Shown here: piece by piece, positions 47,593 through 56,253 of the stretch
Numbering within the stretch: the stretch's first letter is position 1
How the letters are laid out: every line of letters begins with the position of its first letter
Assembly (NCBI GenBank): GCA_047495785.1
Contig: JBLDXI010000029.1
Location: forward strand, 1,550,001 to 1,614,000
Length of the DNA: 64,000 nt
Direction: 5' to 3'
DNA from: Lepidodermella squamata
Taxonomy: Eukaryota > Gastrotricha
Translations under genes and position numbers: made by a program
The notes under the pieces: model-generated
Told to the model about the DNA's origin: nothing
Databases searched by the model: none
Seen by the model: the letters and a program-made list of their open reading frames with translations, nothing else

Positions 47593-47703
47593 TTGCAATG
47601 AACAGCGTAACTGAAATGATGTCGATTATCAACCGCTTGACTTCAGGGTAGAAAATTAGAAGGGCATCACCTCGCAGTCGGATGACGAGCAGAACTCCGT
47701 AAA
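47447..47703. repeat. Near-perfect palindrome, 120-bp arms
   Basis: Left arm 47447-47566, spacer of 17 bp, right arm 47584-47703. The right arm is the reverse complement of the left with one mismatch seen (ATCGCCATC against ATCGACATC). The left arm is the helix 5/6 coding sequence of pseudogene L. Confidence 0.88.
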
Positions 47704-47778
47704 GTTCGCAGCTATGCGATTCTCAGACGCGAGGATCTCGAATAAGGCGCTAGCCATACGAGGGGCCAAAGTATAGCT

Positions 47779-48150
47779 TTAGATAGCAAACTGCGAATTG
47801 CAGAAGCCAAGCTGTAATTGAATATGAGACGTATAGAAAGGGCCCTTGTTAAAACTGAATAAGAATTTGACAGAAGGGAATTGCGATAGTAAATTTATTA
47901 GAGCGTAGTCACTCCAGGACCAGAGCGTAGGGATGAAAAATGTGCGTTTGTAACAATAATAATGGGCTACTGTAATGGCATGAATTATAATCGCAGTTGT
48001 AAACATGATATTGTCTGTCATTCTTGGCTGAAGCTGCATCACGTACAGCCATGTCTCTTGTGCATTTGATTGATTAATTAGCCTCCTCGCATCTCGCATG
48101 ATTATCACGATTCTATAGTATAGCTGCCAGACTATCATTATGTCTGGCAT
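47779..48150 (-). CDS. Unidentified hydrophobic 123-residue frame
   Basis: Single open frame with two hydrophobic stretches (NIMFTTAIIIHAITVAHYYC and YALINLLSQFPSVKFLFSF) separated by a short aromatic loop. This loosely recalls the last two helices of a seven-helix receptor. No start context, splice partner or homologue in the window supports it. It overlaps the region just before receptor M, and could be chance or a relic. Confidence 0.22.
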   Translation of the reverse strand: MPDIMIVWQLYYRIVIIMRDARRLINQSNAQETWLYVMQLQPRMTDNIMFTTAIIIHAITVAHYYCYKRTFFIPTLWSWSDYALINLLSQFPSVKFLFSFNKGPFYTSHIQLQLGFCNSQFAI

Positions 48151-48187
48151 TCAGTTAGCTGTGAACTGTAACCCCATCCGTAATAAA

Positions 48188-50581
48188 ATGCTGAAGTTTT
48201 TATTACTCATAATCTTAAAATTCTCCATCCCGGGCGCAGAGTCTAGAAAACTATATAAGATGAAAATGTTGGCTCTCATGCCATACACTGAAGCAAGGCC
48301 TTATACTTATCAGCCATGCGAGGCTGCCGGACAGATGGTACTGGACATAGTCAACAATCGAAGTGATATTTTACCCGATTACCATCTGGAATTTGAATAC
48401 GTCGATGAAGGTCCAGCTTCGATGGAAATCGCCGCTAGAGCTATTAGATTTCTTGACATCTCAATAAACTCAAAGGATTTCCTCATATCTCCGCTAACAT
48501 TAGGAGGAACGTTCACACCTGGGTGTAAAGCTTGGGCATCCATGGCTCATGAAGTGAATATGGTAATGCTGTCTTTTGGCTGCGCCGGCATTGAACAAAC
48601 AGCAAAAAGGAAGCCATATCCTAACATGTATCGAACCAGAACTAGCCAAGATCTATCTATCTATGTAAGGTATCAATTCTTGTTGAGAGCAACAAATTGG
48701 CGGAGGATTGGCATTTTAGTTTTTGTCGACGTTAATCCTATTGGCCTTCAAAGTGGAACTATGTTACACGAGATTCTCAGCAAGAATGGGTTTGAAATAG
48801 CAAAATTTGACGTCAGTGCTGATTTTAACAGCGAATTTATTGAAAACGTTAAAAAATCAGACATACGTATTTTCGCATTCGAAACCGGTGATTTTTTCTA
48901 CCTAATTCGTTTCCTTTGCCTAACATATAAAGCTGGTTTAACCGGTTCGAAGTACAGATTCATCACCTTGCTTTCTTACTACGTTGATCCAAAGCTCTAC
49001 CCAGATGCAGCTTTCCCAGAGGGTTGTTCAAGGCAAGATTATATGGAGCAGATTAAGTTGGTCATTTTCATTGGAGGAACATTGACATCAACGGTATCAG
49101 GTCAATGGAAAGATCAAATCGGAATGGCATTGCCTGATTTTGAGACAAAGTTTGCCACGTTAACTAATTACAGTAAAACCCCCGCTTTCACGTTCCGCCA
49201 CGCCTGCTATGACATGGTACTGCAAGGGGTCATGATTCTTCATGAGGCTGAGAAGTTACTGGCGAGGCAAAATTTAAGTTTGAAACATTACCATGACGAC
49301 CCTTATCGAATCATGCTTGCGACAAACGAAAGTGCCAGGAACATCAACTTTCGCTCTCTTCGTATTGGCCAGTTTCGATATTCTCCAAGGCTTGAGGTTG
49401 ATTATGAGCCTCAGTTCGTTGCAACTTGGTCTCCTGATACTGGCATTGAAATGCGCTACATGTTCACCGCTAAGCAAAAGGAGGTTCTAAATTTTACTGA
49501 TGCTGACTCCTTCACTCTGCAAGAAATGCTACCTTTTGACCCGAAAATGTTGCCCAAAGATCGAGCTTATGAAGTGACGATGCAAGGCGGCGTTCCACTT
49601 TCTGCGTTTTCAGTGATAACTACAGCGTCATTGGTCGCTTTTTTCTCCCAAAGTACCTTCATGTGGCTTAAATATGTGAAGGCACAGGAACCAAAAGGGT
49701 TGCGTGATTTCATATTTTTCATGTCATTTTGCTTCTTGACAATCGCTTCTGTCACTGAAATAACCGTTTCAAGCTCGAAAAGCAAGCGCATTTGTGAGAC
49801 TGCCTTATTTTCTACAATTCTGGGCGTTACTCTGCTCTACGGCGAGGTGGTATTTCGATTACATGCTTCCTATAGTTATATCAAGCGAAACGTGATTTGG
49901 ATCTCAAAAACAGGCCAGCCAACGAAATTCCCCCAAGTTGCCCTGAATGAAACGAAAGTTTTCCTTGCTTCTGTTATTTTTACTGGATTGAATATTGCAT
50001 TATTGATAGCATGGGTTTTATCAGACCCAGTGCGAGCTGTAGCTACAGATCCGAGGACATTTCGCTCATACCACGAGGAAATCGATACCTACATTAGCCA
50101 ATATTATGTTTACTGCACGTCGAAATATGCGGAAAATTGGCTTGCGCCTCTCATCATCATTAATTCCATCCTCCTTCTTTACGGCGTATTTCTTGTCATT
50201 AAAATGCGAGGCGATGCGCTGATTATCTTCTACCCGGAAGTCAGGCGATTGATGATTATTATCGTTGTTTCAGTCACGCTCTTCATAGCAGTTGTCGCGC
50301 TGGCGTACATCGCAACGTCTGCTTTGATGAGGGAGTTGGTAATCTCACTTGGGCTAATTATTCAGTCAGTGATAACTTGGAGTTTGATATACGTTAAAAC
50401 ACCGAATTACAACGAGCCACTTGTTATTCCGCAGTTTGCGGCTTCGCGGTTATCTGACTCGAGGATTTCAACAGCGTTAGCGCTAGAAAGGCGCAAGAGT
50501 GCTGCTTTCGTCCGCAATAATCGAAGTTCAAGCATTTATCGTGCGCCGATTGCACCCAGCAGAAGTTCTTTGGCGTTCTAG
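48188..50581 (+). CDS. GABA-B-like class C receptor M (type 2, intronless)
   Basis: Intact, 797 residues from the methionine that opens the leader MLKFLLLIILKFSIPGAESR; an earlier in-frame ATG at 48140 adds 16 polar residues. The ligand domain has CEAAGQMVLDIVNNRSDILP, GGTFTPGCKAWAS and KKSDIRIFAFETGDF. Helices begin about residue 470 (FSVITTASLVAFF). The second extracellular loop has YCTSKYAENWL, matching the GABA-B C-x-S...W pattern. Helix 6 follows FYPEVRRLMIIIVVSVTLF. The tail is rich in Ser and Arg (SRLSDSRISTALALERRKS), offering kinase sites. L is its decayed sister. AATAAA at 50636. Confidence 0.88.
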   Translation: MLKFLLLIILKFSIPGAESRKLYKMKMLALMPYTEARPYTYQPCEAAGQMVLDIVNNRSDILPDYHLEFEYVDEGPASMEIAARAIRFLDISINSKDFLISPLTLGGTFTPGCKAWASMAHEVNMVMLSFGCAGIEQTAKRKPYPNMYRTRTSQDLSIYVRYQFLLRATNWRRIGILVFVDVNPIGLQSGTMLHEILSKNGFEIAKFDVSADFNSEFIENVKKSDIRIFAFETGDFFYLIRFLCLTYKAGLTGSKYRFITLLSYYVDPKLYPDAAFPEGCSRQDYMEQIKLVIFIGGTLTSTVSGQWKDQIGMALPDFETKFATLTNYSKTPAFTFRHACYDMVLQGVMILHEAEKLLARQNLSLKHYHDDPYRIMLATNESARNINFRSLRIGQFRYSPRLEVDYEPQFVATWSPDTGIEMRYMFTAKQKEVLNFTDADSFTLQEMLPFDPKMLPKDRAYEVTMQGGVPLSAFSVITTASLVAFFSQSTFMWLKYVKAQEPKGLRDFIFFMSFCFLTIASVTEITVSSSKSKRICETALFSTILGVTLLYGEVVFRLHASYSYIKRNVIWISKTGQPTKFPQVALNETKVFLASVIFTGLNIALLIAWVLSDPVRAVATDPRTFRSYHEEIDTYISQYYVYCTSKYAENWLAPLIIINSILLLYGVFLVIKMRGDALIIFYPEVRRLMIIIVVSVTLFIAVVALAYIATSALMRELVISLGLIIQSVITWSLIYVKTPNYNEPLVIPQFAASRLSDSRISTALALERRKSAAFVRNNRSSSIYRAPIAPSRSSLAF

Positions 50582-50635
50582 AAAACGGATTATTAACAAT
50601 TTAAGTTTTTGAGAATTTAAGCGATGGTAATTGGT

Positions 50636-50641
50636 AATAAA
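50636..50641 (+). terminator. Polyadenylation signal of receptor M
   Basis: AATAAA 55 bp after the stop codon of M. Confidence 0.5.
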
Positions 50642-51166
50642 CCTCATTTATCTGAGTATAAAATATACGTTCGCTATATAAGGTCACGGGGGACAAGTAA
50701 AAACCGGCTTTTTAACGCGAATGAAGAGGTAAAAACTACAGGAATTTTTACTTGTCACCTATCTTCTTGAAAAGGAAGTAAACAAGCCTGAATCCGAATT
50801 ATTCAACGTTGCTAACGATATTACGATCTGAAAGGGCGAGAAGGCTACGGGTTGAAAATAAGCTCGTAATAATTTGGAAAAATCAAACTTGAATTCTGGG
50901 TTAGAAATATTGCCATTAGACTCTGTATCATTTCCCCAGGCTGACATGGATTCTAAGAGTATTCACATCTCATCAGATGGCAGAGTGAAAATGATGTCCT
51001 ATGCGACATGAGTGCACTTACTTTAATTTTGCGAAAACCAACAAAATGAACAGTTTGAAATCACAAGGGAAAACTATTAAAGCAGCATTAAGTATTTTAT
51101 CTGATTGATAAAAATAAATGCGACGGGTATCTGTCGCGTTACTCTTGCTCATGGTATTCTCTTGAC
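50642..51166. other. Gap upstream of Ly6 gene N1, with receptor-tail relic
   Basis: From about 50870 to 51110 the sequence resembles 55300-55530, the end of pseudogene Q1 and the region before N2 (shared blocks such as CGTATCATTTCCCCAGG-like, ATGCGACA, GAGTGCACTTACTTT and TATTTTATCTGATTGAT). A duplicated block therefore contained a receptor tail, the Ly6 promoter and the Ly6 gene. Confidence 0.6.
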
Positions 51167-51535
51167 ATGAAAATCCTGATTCTTCTTATTTCAGTACTTT
51201 CGATGAGGCAACACGATATAATTGAGGCTTTAACTTGCCATGATTCAGATTCTGGTGTTTGTGCGATCGAGCCTGGGTTTTGCACGGTAAATGTGTAACA
51301 CCTATTTAGGTTTATTATCAAACTTCGATACATTTAGAAAACGATTGTTGGAGTTTTCGGAATCGGCTTTGTATCGAAAGACTGCGTCACACTGTGCTAC
51401 GAGGTTCACATCAGCTTACTGCGAACAATCGATGTATATTGCTGCAAAACAAGCGATACTGCTGTTAAAAAGGTGAAATACGATTGCTTGGCTCTAATGA
51501 TCGCTGTACTGCTTTGTAACTTTTGTCTGAGATAA
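51167..51535 (+). CDS. Ly6/three-finger small protein N1
   Basis: Two exons, 51167-51286 and 51338-51535, joined by a 51-bp GT-AG intron in phase 0, give 105 residues. The leader MKILILLISVLSMRQHDIIE is followed by a short Cys-rich domain: CHDSDSGVCAIEPGFCT, KDCVTLCYEV, DVYCCKTSD. A hydrophobic C-terminus (LALMIAVLLCNFCLR) suggests a GPI anchor. The pattern is that of Ly6/uPAR domains, but the closing C-N is absent: compared with N2, 12 bp encoding LCNN are missing after the CC-x-x-S-D, without a frame change. A single-frame reading stops in the intron, so a simple ORF scan misses the gene. Confidence 0.75.
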
Positions 51536-51886
51536 ATTTCATGCATTCAGGAAACTATTTGCTTTTGAGTACTGATGGCTTAGAACTTGGAACTCCTACG
51601 TCCTACATCTAAACAATGTGGGGTTTCAAAAGTAGAAACTTGTTCCTGACAAAATCATCCCACGTTCGCTGAAAATTTTTAAAACTGATTTCCGGAGAAA
51701 AACGTTTTCATCAGACAACCAGAAATGTTGCAGGATATTTCAAGTATTAGGTTGTCGTTTAAATTACGGAATTTGACTGATAAAAGAAGGCATGACTGAA
51801 GAGAAAAGTAGCATCTGATTTTCATATCTGAGCATATTGCTTGTTTTAAGCCATTAGATGATAAATATTTGAGTTGCCCACATCCA
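51536..51886. other. Gap between N1 and receptor O
   Basis: About 0.35 kb, no gene recognised. It probably holds the 3' end of N1. Confidence 0.4.
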
Positions 51887-51922
51887 TTAGTCGCTAATTC
51901 CTCAACAGATAGGACAGTCACA
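51887..51922 (+). promoter_or_regulatory. Conserved block before receptor O
   Basis: This 36-bp block matches 56206-56241 before receptor P at 34 positions. It includes CAGATAGGACAGTCACA and ends 11 bp before the ATG of O. Probably the 5' untranslated region or the initiator. Confidence 0.5.
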
Positions 51923-51933
51923 CACAGAAAAAA

Positions 51934-54220
51934 ATGATTTTGCCAATCGAAGCGTTATACTTATGGGGGCTAATCTGCTGCATGACGTTTAAATTATCGA
52001 CGGCGATTAAACCATACCGCTTGAAGATACCAGCCCATTTGCCGTTAACTGGTCTTCTTACTGATTTCAAACAATCGATATCAGCACAGCAAATGGCACT
52101 CGATCTTATTAACAACCGAAGCGACATCCTCCCAGATTACAACGTCGAAATCGAAGTGCTGAATGAAGAGTACGATAGCGTCCTTTCTGTATCAAGTATG
52201 ATCGATTTCATTCGACGTTATGAGCAACGCGAAGATGTATTCTTATCTCCACTAAGTCTTGGGCTTATATTCCCACTAGGATGTAAGGCCTGGGCTGGGG
52301 TCGCTCATCATCTGAAAATGGTGACTTTGTCTGCAAGTTGCGCTACTCAATCGTTAACTGCGAATCGGCGCCGCTATCCTAATTTTTATAGGGCGCTCAA
52401 TCCATTGGAAATATATGTAATGAGCCAACTTTATTTCGTGAAAAATATCGCAAAATGGTCGAATGTTGTGCACCTTAGCTCTACGTCAACATACGCCTTG
52501 GAAACTGCCAGTCTTGTTAACCAGTTATCCCAATCACTTGGGATTAATATCCAAACTTTTGAGTTCGCCTATGAAGTGAGTGACGAGCTGATGCAATCAT
52601 TCAAAACCAAGCACTATCGCATTTTCATTGTGCAAAGCGATGATTTTGCATTCAACCTCGAAGTTTTATGTCAAACATATGCTAACGCATTGAGGGGAGA
52701 TCGATACATGTTCATTCTGAATATGCTCCTGATATTCGACCCGAATTCTTTGCCTGAGTTTCTTTTACCCAAAGGTTGTAAATCTGAACACATCAAGCTG
52801 CAACTAGAGCAATCGGTATTCATAGGACTTCCGGCTGGCTTTATACTCCCCAATGATCGCAAAGACGAATTAGGCTTCACACTTCAAGATTTCGAAACCA
52901 AGTTCAAGGCGGAATATGGTGGTAATGATAAGCTCGTGGACTACTTATATCGGCACCTACAGTACGATCTCGTCCTAGAGGGATTACTGGCTTTGGATAG
53001 ATCGGAAAAGCTGCTGAGGGCACGAAATTTGTCGCTTAGAGATTACCAGAGTACTCCGGATGAAGTAATGCAAGCTGTCAATACAAGTTTGCTCCTAACA
53101 GATTTCAAAAGTCTTCAATTCGGCAGGTATCGTTATTCCCAGCGCGGAGATGCCGCCTACATTCCTCAGCTCATCGGGAAATGGAGTCGCTCATCAGGCC
53201 TGAACATTATGACGCAAATTAAACTGAGAGATAATAAAAACTGCAACTTCAAATTGGTCTTCATTTGCTGCAGAAATGCTGCGTAAATTCGAAAAGATTC
53301 CCAACGACTCGCCAAGTCTTTATCATGAAAAAGACGGCATAAGCGATGAAACCTTTGCTTGTCTTACGATTGTTGCCACTATTCCTATTTTTCTTCAGTT
53401 AGCTTCGATTGCCTTTAAACTCAACACAGATTGGTTCAAGGCTGTACAACTATTAGCAAGCGTTTGCATACAAGCTGTTGGATCGATTTTAATTACGCTT
53501 CCGCCGTATTTAAAATCCTCCAATTCCTGCCAAGCTGCATTCTTCTTAGTAGGAGTAGGCTTGATGACCGTTTACATACACCTAACAGTTGTTGCTCACA
53601 GCCAAGTATGTGAAATAAGGCGGATAGGAAGCTTGAATGCAAGACCGATATCCAGGCCTATTAATCGGCAGCATCCTGTCTTAAGAGGTATTAAACTGGC
53701 ACTGCTATTCGCTATTTTGACGTTCCTTATGCCCATAATTTGGCTCGCAATAGATCGACCATTCTTGCGGATTAACGAAGCCTTTTCTCATTTTGAAGAA
53801 AAGGAAGACATTCTCCTGTTTAAGAAACAGATTTACTGTCACTCCAATTACTTCATAGACTTTGTCACATCAACGCTTTTGTTACATGCCGTGACTTTGA
53901 TGACAGCTATGGCCTATGTTTTCAAAGTACGAGTTTTTCTCAAGAAATTATTGACTTCAAATCGAGCAAAACGCATTGCAATCTCTATCCTTATGTGCAT
54001 AACCATTTTACCTGCGACAATAATTATTGCATTCATCGTCAACTCCATCACGGCAGTTGAAATCACTTTGTCAATCGCGATTGCAGTACAATCGACAGTC
54101 GTTTGCGGTATGCTGAGCTTCGGAGTTTCTAAGCAGGCTGCTGACCAAGTCGAGATCGCATCATCATGTTTTTCGTTAAGCCCGTCTGTTTACCCTCGTC
54201 GTCCGCATCGCCTTCGCTGA
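51934..54220 (+). CDS. GABA-B-like class C receptor O (type 2, frame break in an A-run)
   Basis: Intronless. The first frame covers leader MILPIEALYLWGLICCMTF and the whole ligand domain (LINNRSDILPDYNVEIEVLN, GLIFPLGCKAWAGVAHHLKM). It then runs off frame at an AAAAA run near 53236 and stops at 53286. Removing one A would restore agreement with P through the linker and into the second frame (53276-54220), which encodes all seven helices, the loop YCHSNYFIDFV and a tail ending PRRPHRLR. The homopolymer makes a sequence error plausible; a real null allele is the alternative. P is the closest paralogue, then R. Confidence 0.8.
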
Positions 54221-54617
54221 TATCTTGCTTTTCGTCGTTTTAATCATAGCGACTGTGGTGATCCCACCATACTCTGATATTCTAATCAGCACGAGAGTCT
54301 TTGACATTGTACAATTTCGTCGAAATCGTTTTCTTTTTGTGGCTTTTGCTTCATAAGTTTTTCGTTTAAAAAAGGCATCATTTTTTCCTTACATATCATG
54401 ACAAAATAGACATGACAGTGAGAGCGTAGTACATAATTAGCCGATAACGAGGGTCAATAGAGAAATCTTTGAGTAGGATCTGGTTTGACCCGTCTACGCC
54501 TTATATTCGTACATAAAGTTTCAAAGAAAGGTTCGAAGAAATCAAAGAATTATTCTTGCATCAAAGCGGAAGATGCGATTAATACTTGCTACATTAATAC
54601 TTGAAGATGCTACCTGA
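54221..54617. other. Gap between O and Q1, with a conserved block
   Basis: Bases 54392-54417 are identical (26 of 26) to 61769-61794 upstream of S, with further similarity around (GTAGTxCATAATTxGCCGATAACGA). This is likely the shared promoter region of Q1 and S. Confidence 0.55.
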
Positions 54618-55339
54618 TTGCAATACTGGTTTTCTGCCGCGCTTTTGAAAATACACCGCTTGAAACTGCCGATATACCTCCCAGTAAGCGGGTTTGCAAT
54701 TAATTTCAAACAAGCTGTCAACGTCCTACAAATGGCGATTGATATAGTCAACAACAGAAGTGACATCCTGCCAGAATACCACATCGAGATGGCCATCTTA
54801 AATGAGGGATATGAAAGCGCTCTCGCAGTTTCTCGGCTGTCAATTTTCTCCGAGATCAAGAGGCGGACAGCAAATCTTACATCGCACCTCTCACAACAGG
54901 ACTCTTATTCACACCAGGCTGCAAAGCCTGGGCTTCGGTTGTTCACAACTTCAACATAGCAATGCTAGCCGGGAGTTGCACATCCGATTCTATGACCGCA
55001 AGACGTAATCTCTACCCGAATTTCTATCGTTCTCTCGCTCCCGGCGAGCTATCAGTGATGGCAACTTTGTTTTTCATACAGAAAGTCGCAAACTGGACAA
55101 CATTCGTCATTATCTCTCCCTCGGTGAATTCTTCTTTCGGAAGTGAAGCTTACAACCCGTTTTACGTTACAGCTTCAGATATGAAAAATCCTACATCATT
55201 CAGACTTGAGACTTTCCTACCAATGACCGACATTTCGCTACCAAGCGACTCCCCAAAAGAAGTTGTAACCAAGCCTAAAAGCGCAGATATTTTCGGCAAA
55301 TCCAACTTGAACGTGTCGACTGGAAATATTCCCATTTGA
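54618..55339 (+). pseudogene. Truncated receptor pseudogene Q1, sister of S
   Basis: Starts like S (HRLKLPIYLPVSGFAINFKQ, VNNRSDILPEYHIEMAILNE) but loses frame after SALAVS. It regains it at LAGSCTSDSMTARRNLYPNF and then joins YNPFYVTA directly to a segment that in S lies about 700 bp further on (FRLETFLPMTDISLPSDSPK). It ends soon after with no membrane helices. The leader is also disrupted. So it has an indel, a large internal deletion and lost its 3' half. Confidence 0.82.
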
Positions 55340-55563
55340 CTCCGTATCATTTCCCCAGGCACAAGTGGATCCGATATCCTGCATGAGTTTCTTATGAGAT
55401 GGCTGGGCGAAAACTGTGTCCTATGCGACACGAGTGCACTTACTTTGATTTTACGAAACCCAACAACAAGAACAGAGATCGAAATCACAAGGGAAAATCT
55501 TGCAACTAGCGTTAAGTATTTTATCTGATTGATTAAAGTAAATGCCCCTTGTATTCTCTTGAC
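55340..55563. other. Promoter region of Ly6 gene N2
   Basis: Similar to the region before N1. It includes CCTATGCGACA and GAGTGCACTTACTTT blocks that are retained in both copies. Confidence 0.45.
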
Positions 55564-55943
55564 ATGAAAATCTTGATTTTTCTTTTTTCAGTACTTTCGA
55601 TGAAGCAACGCGATATAACTGAAGCTTTGGCCTGCCACGATTCAGATTCTGGGGTTTGCGCAATCGAGCCCGGATTTTGCACGGTAGATGTTCGTAAACC
55701 AAATTTAGTTTTGGCGTCAAACTTCGACATCTTTAGAAAACGATTGTCGGAGTTTTCGGAATCGGCTTCGAATCGAAAGACTGCGTCACGCTGTGCTACG
55801 AAGTTCACATCAACTTGCTGCGAACAATTGATGTCTATTGCTGCAAATCAAGCGATCTGTGCAATAACACTGCTGAAAAGAAGAAATTTGATCACTTGCC
55901 TACGATGATCGCTGTTTTGATATGTAGCTATTTTATAAGATAA
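55564..55943 (+). CDS. Ly6/three-finger GPI-type small protein N2
   Basis: Two exons, 55564-55683 and 55737-55943, with a 53-bp GT-AG intron in phase 0, encode 108 residues. Leader MKILIFLFSVLSMKQRDITE; then CHDSDSGVCAIEPGFCT, KDCVTLCYEVHI, and the family-defining end DVYCCKSSDLCNN. The C-terminus LPTMIAVLICSYFIR is hydrophobic, as in GPI-anchored Ly6 proteins. These proteins commonly bind or modulate membrane receptors; whether N2 acts on the neighbouring receptor is inference. The unspliced frame (119 codons) also stays open but destroys the cysteine pattern, so the spliced model is preferred. Confidence 0.78.
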
Positions 55944-56205
55944 ATTAAACGTATCAAAGTAAGCATTCGTTTTTGAGCACTAATAACTTGGGATAGTCTT
56001 TTTATCAACGACATCCAACTCTTCCATCTTACCTTTAAAATATGCGGGGCTGTCTGCGCGGAAACTTGCGCATAATGAAAATTAGACAAGCACATCCATT
56101 AACCACATCCATTAATCGTAAATAACCTCGAGAATGATTATCAAGTCTGAATTTATTGATTGTTGTAAGTCTTATGCTAATGAAATTGCAGGTAGCCACT
56201 AACAG

Positions 56206-56241
56206 TTAGTCGCTCATTCCTCATCAGATAGGACAGTCACA
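56206..56241 (+). promoter_or_regulatory. Conserved block before receptor P
   Basis: Counterpart of 51887-51922 (34 of 36 identical), ending 12 bp before the ATG. The rest of 55944-56205 holds nothing recognised. Confidence 0.5.
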
Positions 56242-56253
56242 TCCGGATAAAAT

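Noticed and set aside
55549-55908. Unspliced 119-residue frame as the N2 protein
   Set aside because: It breaks the Ly6 cysteine pattern. Splicing the 53-bp intron gives CVTLCYEV and CCKSSDLCNN, and N1 supports the same intron.
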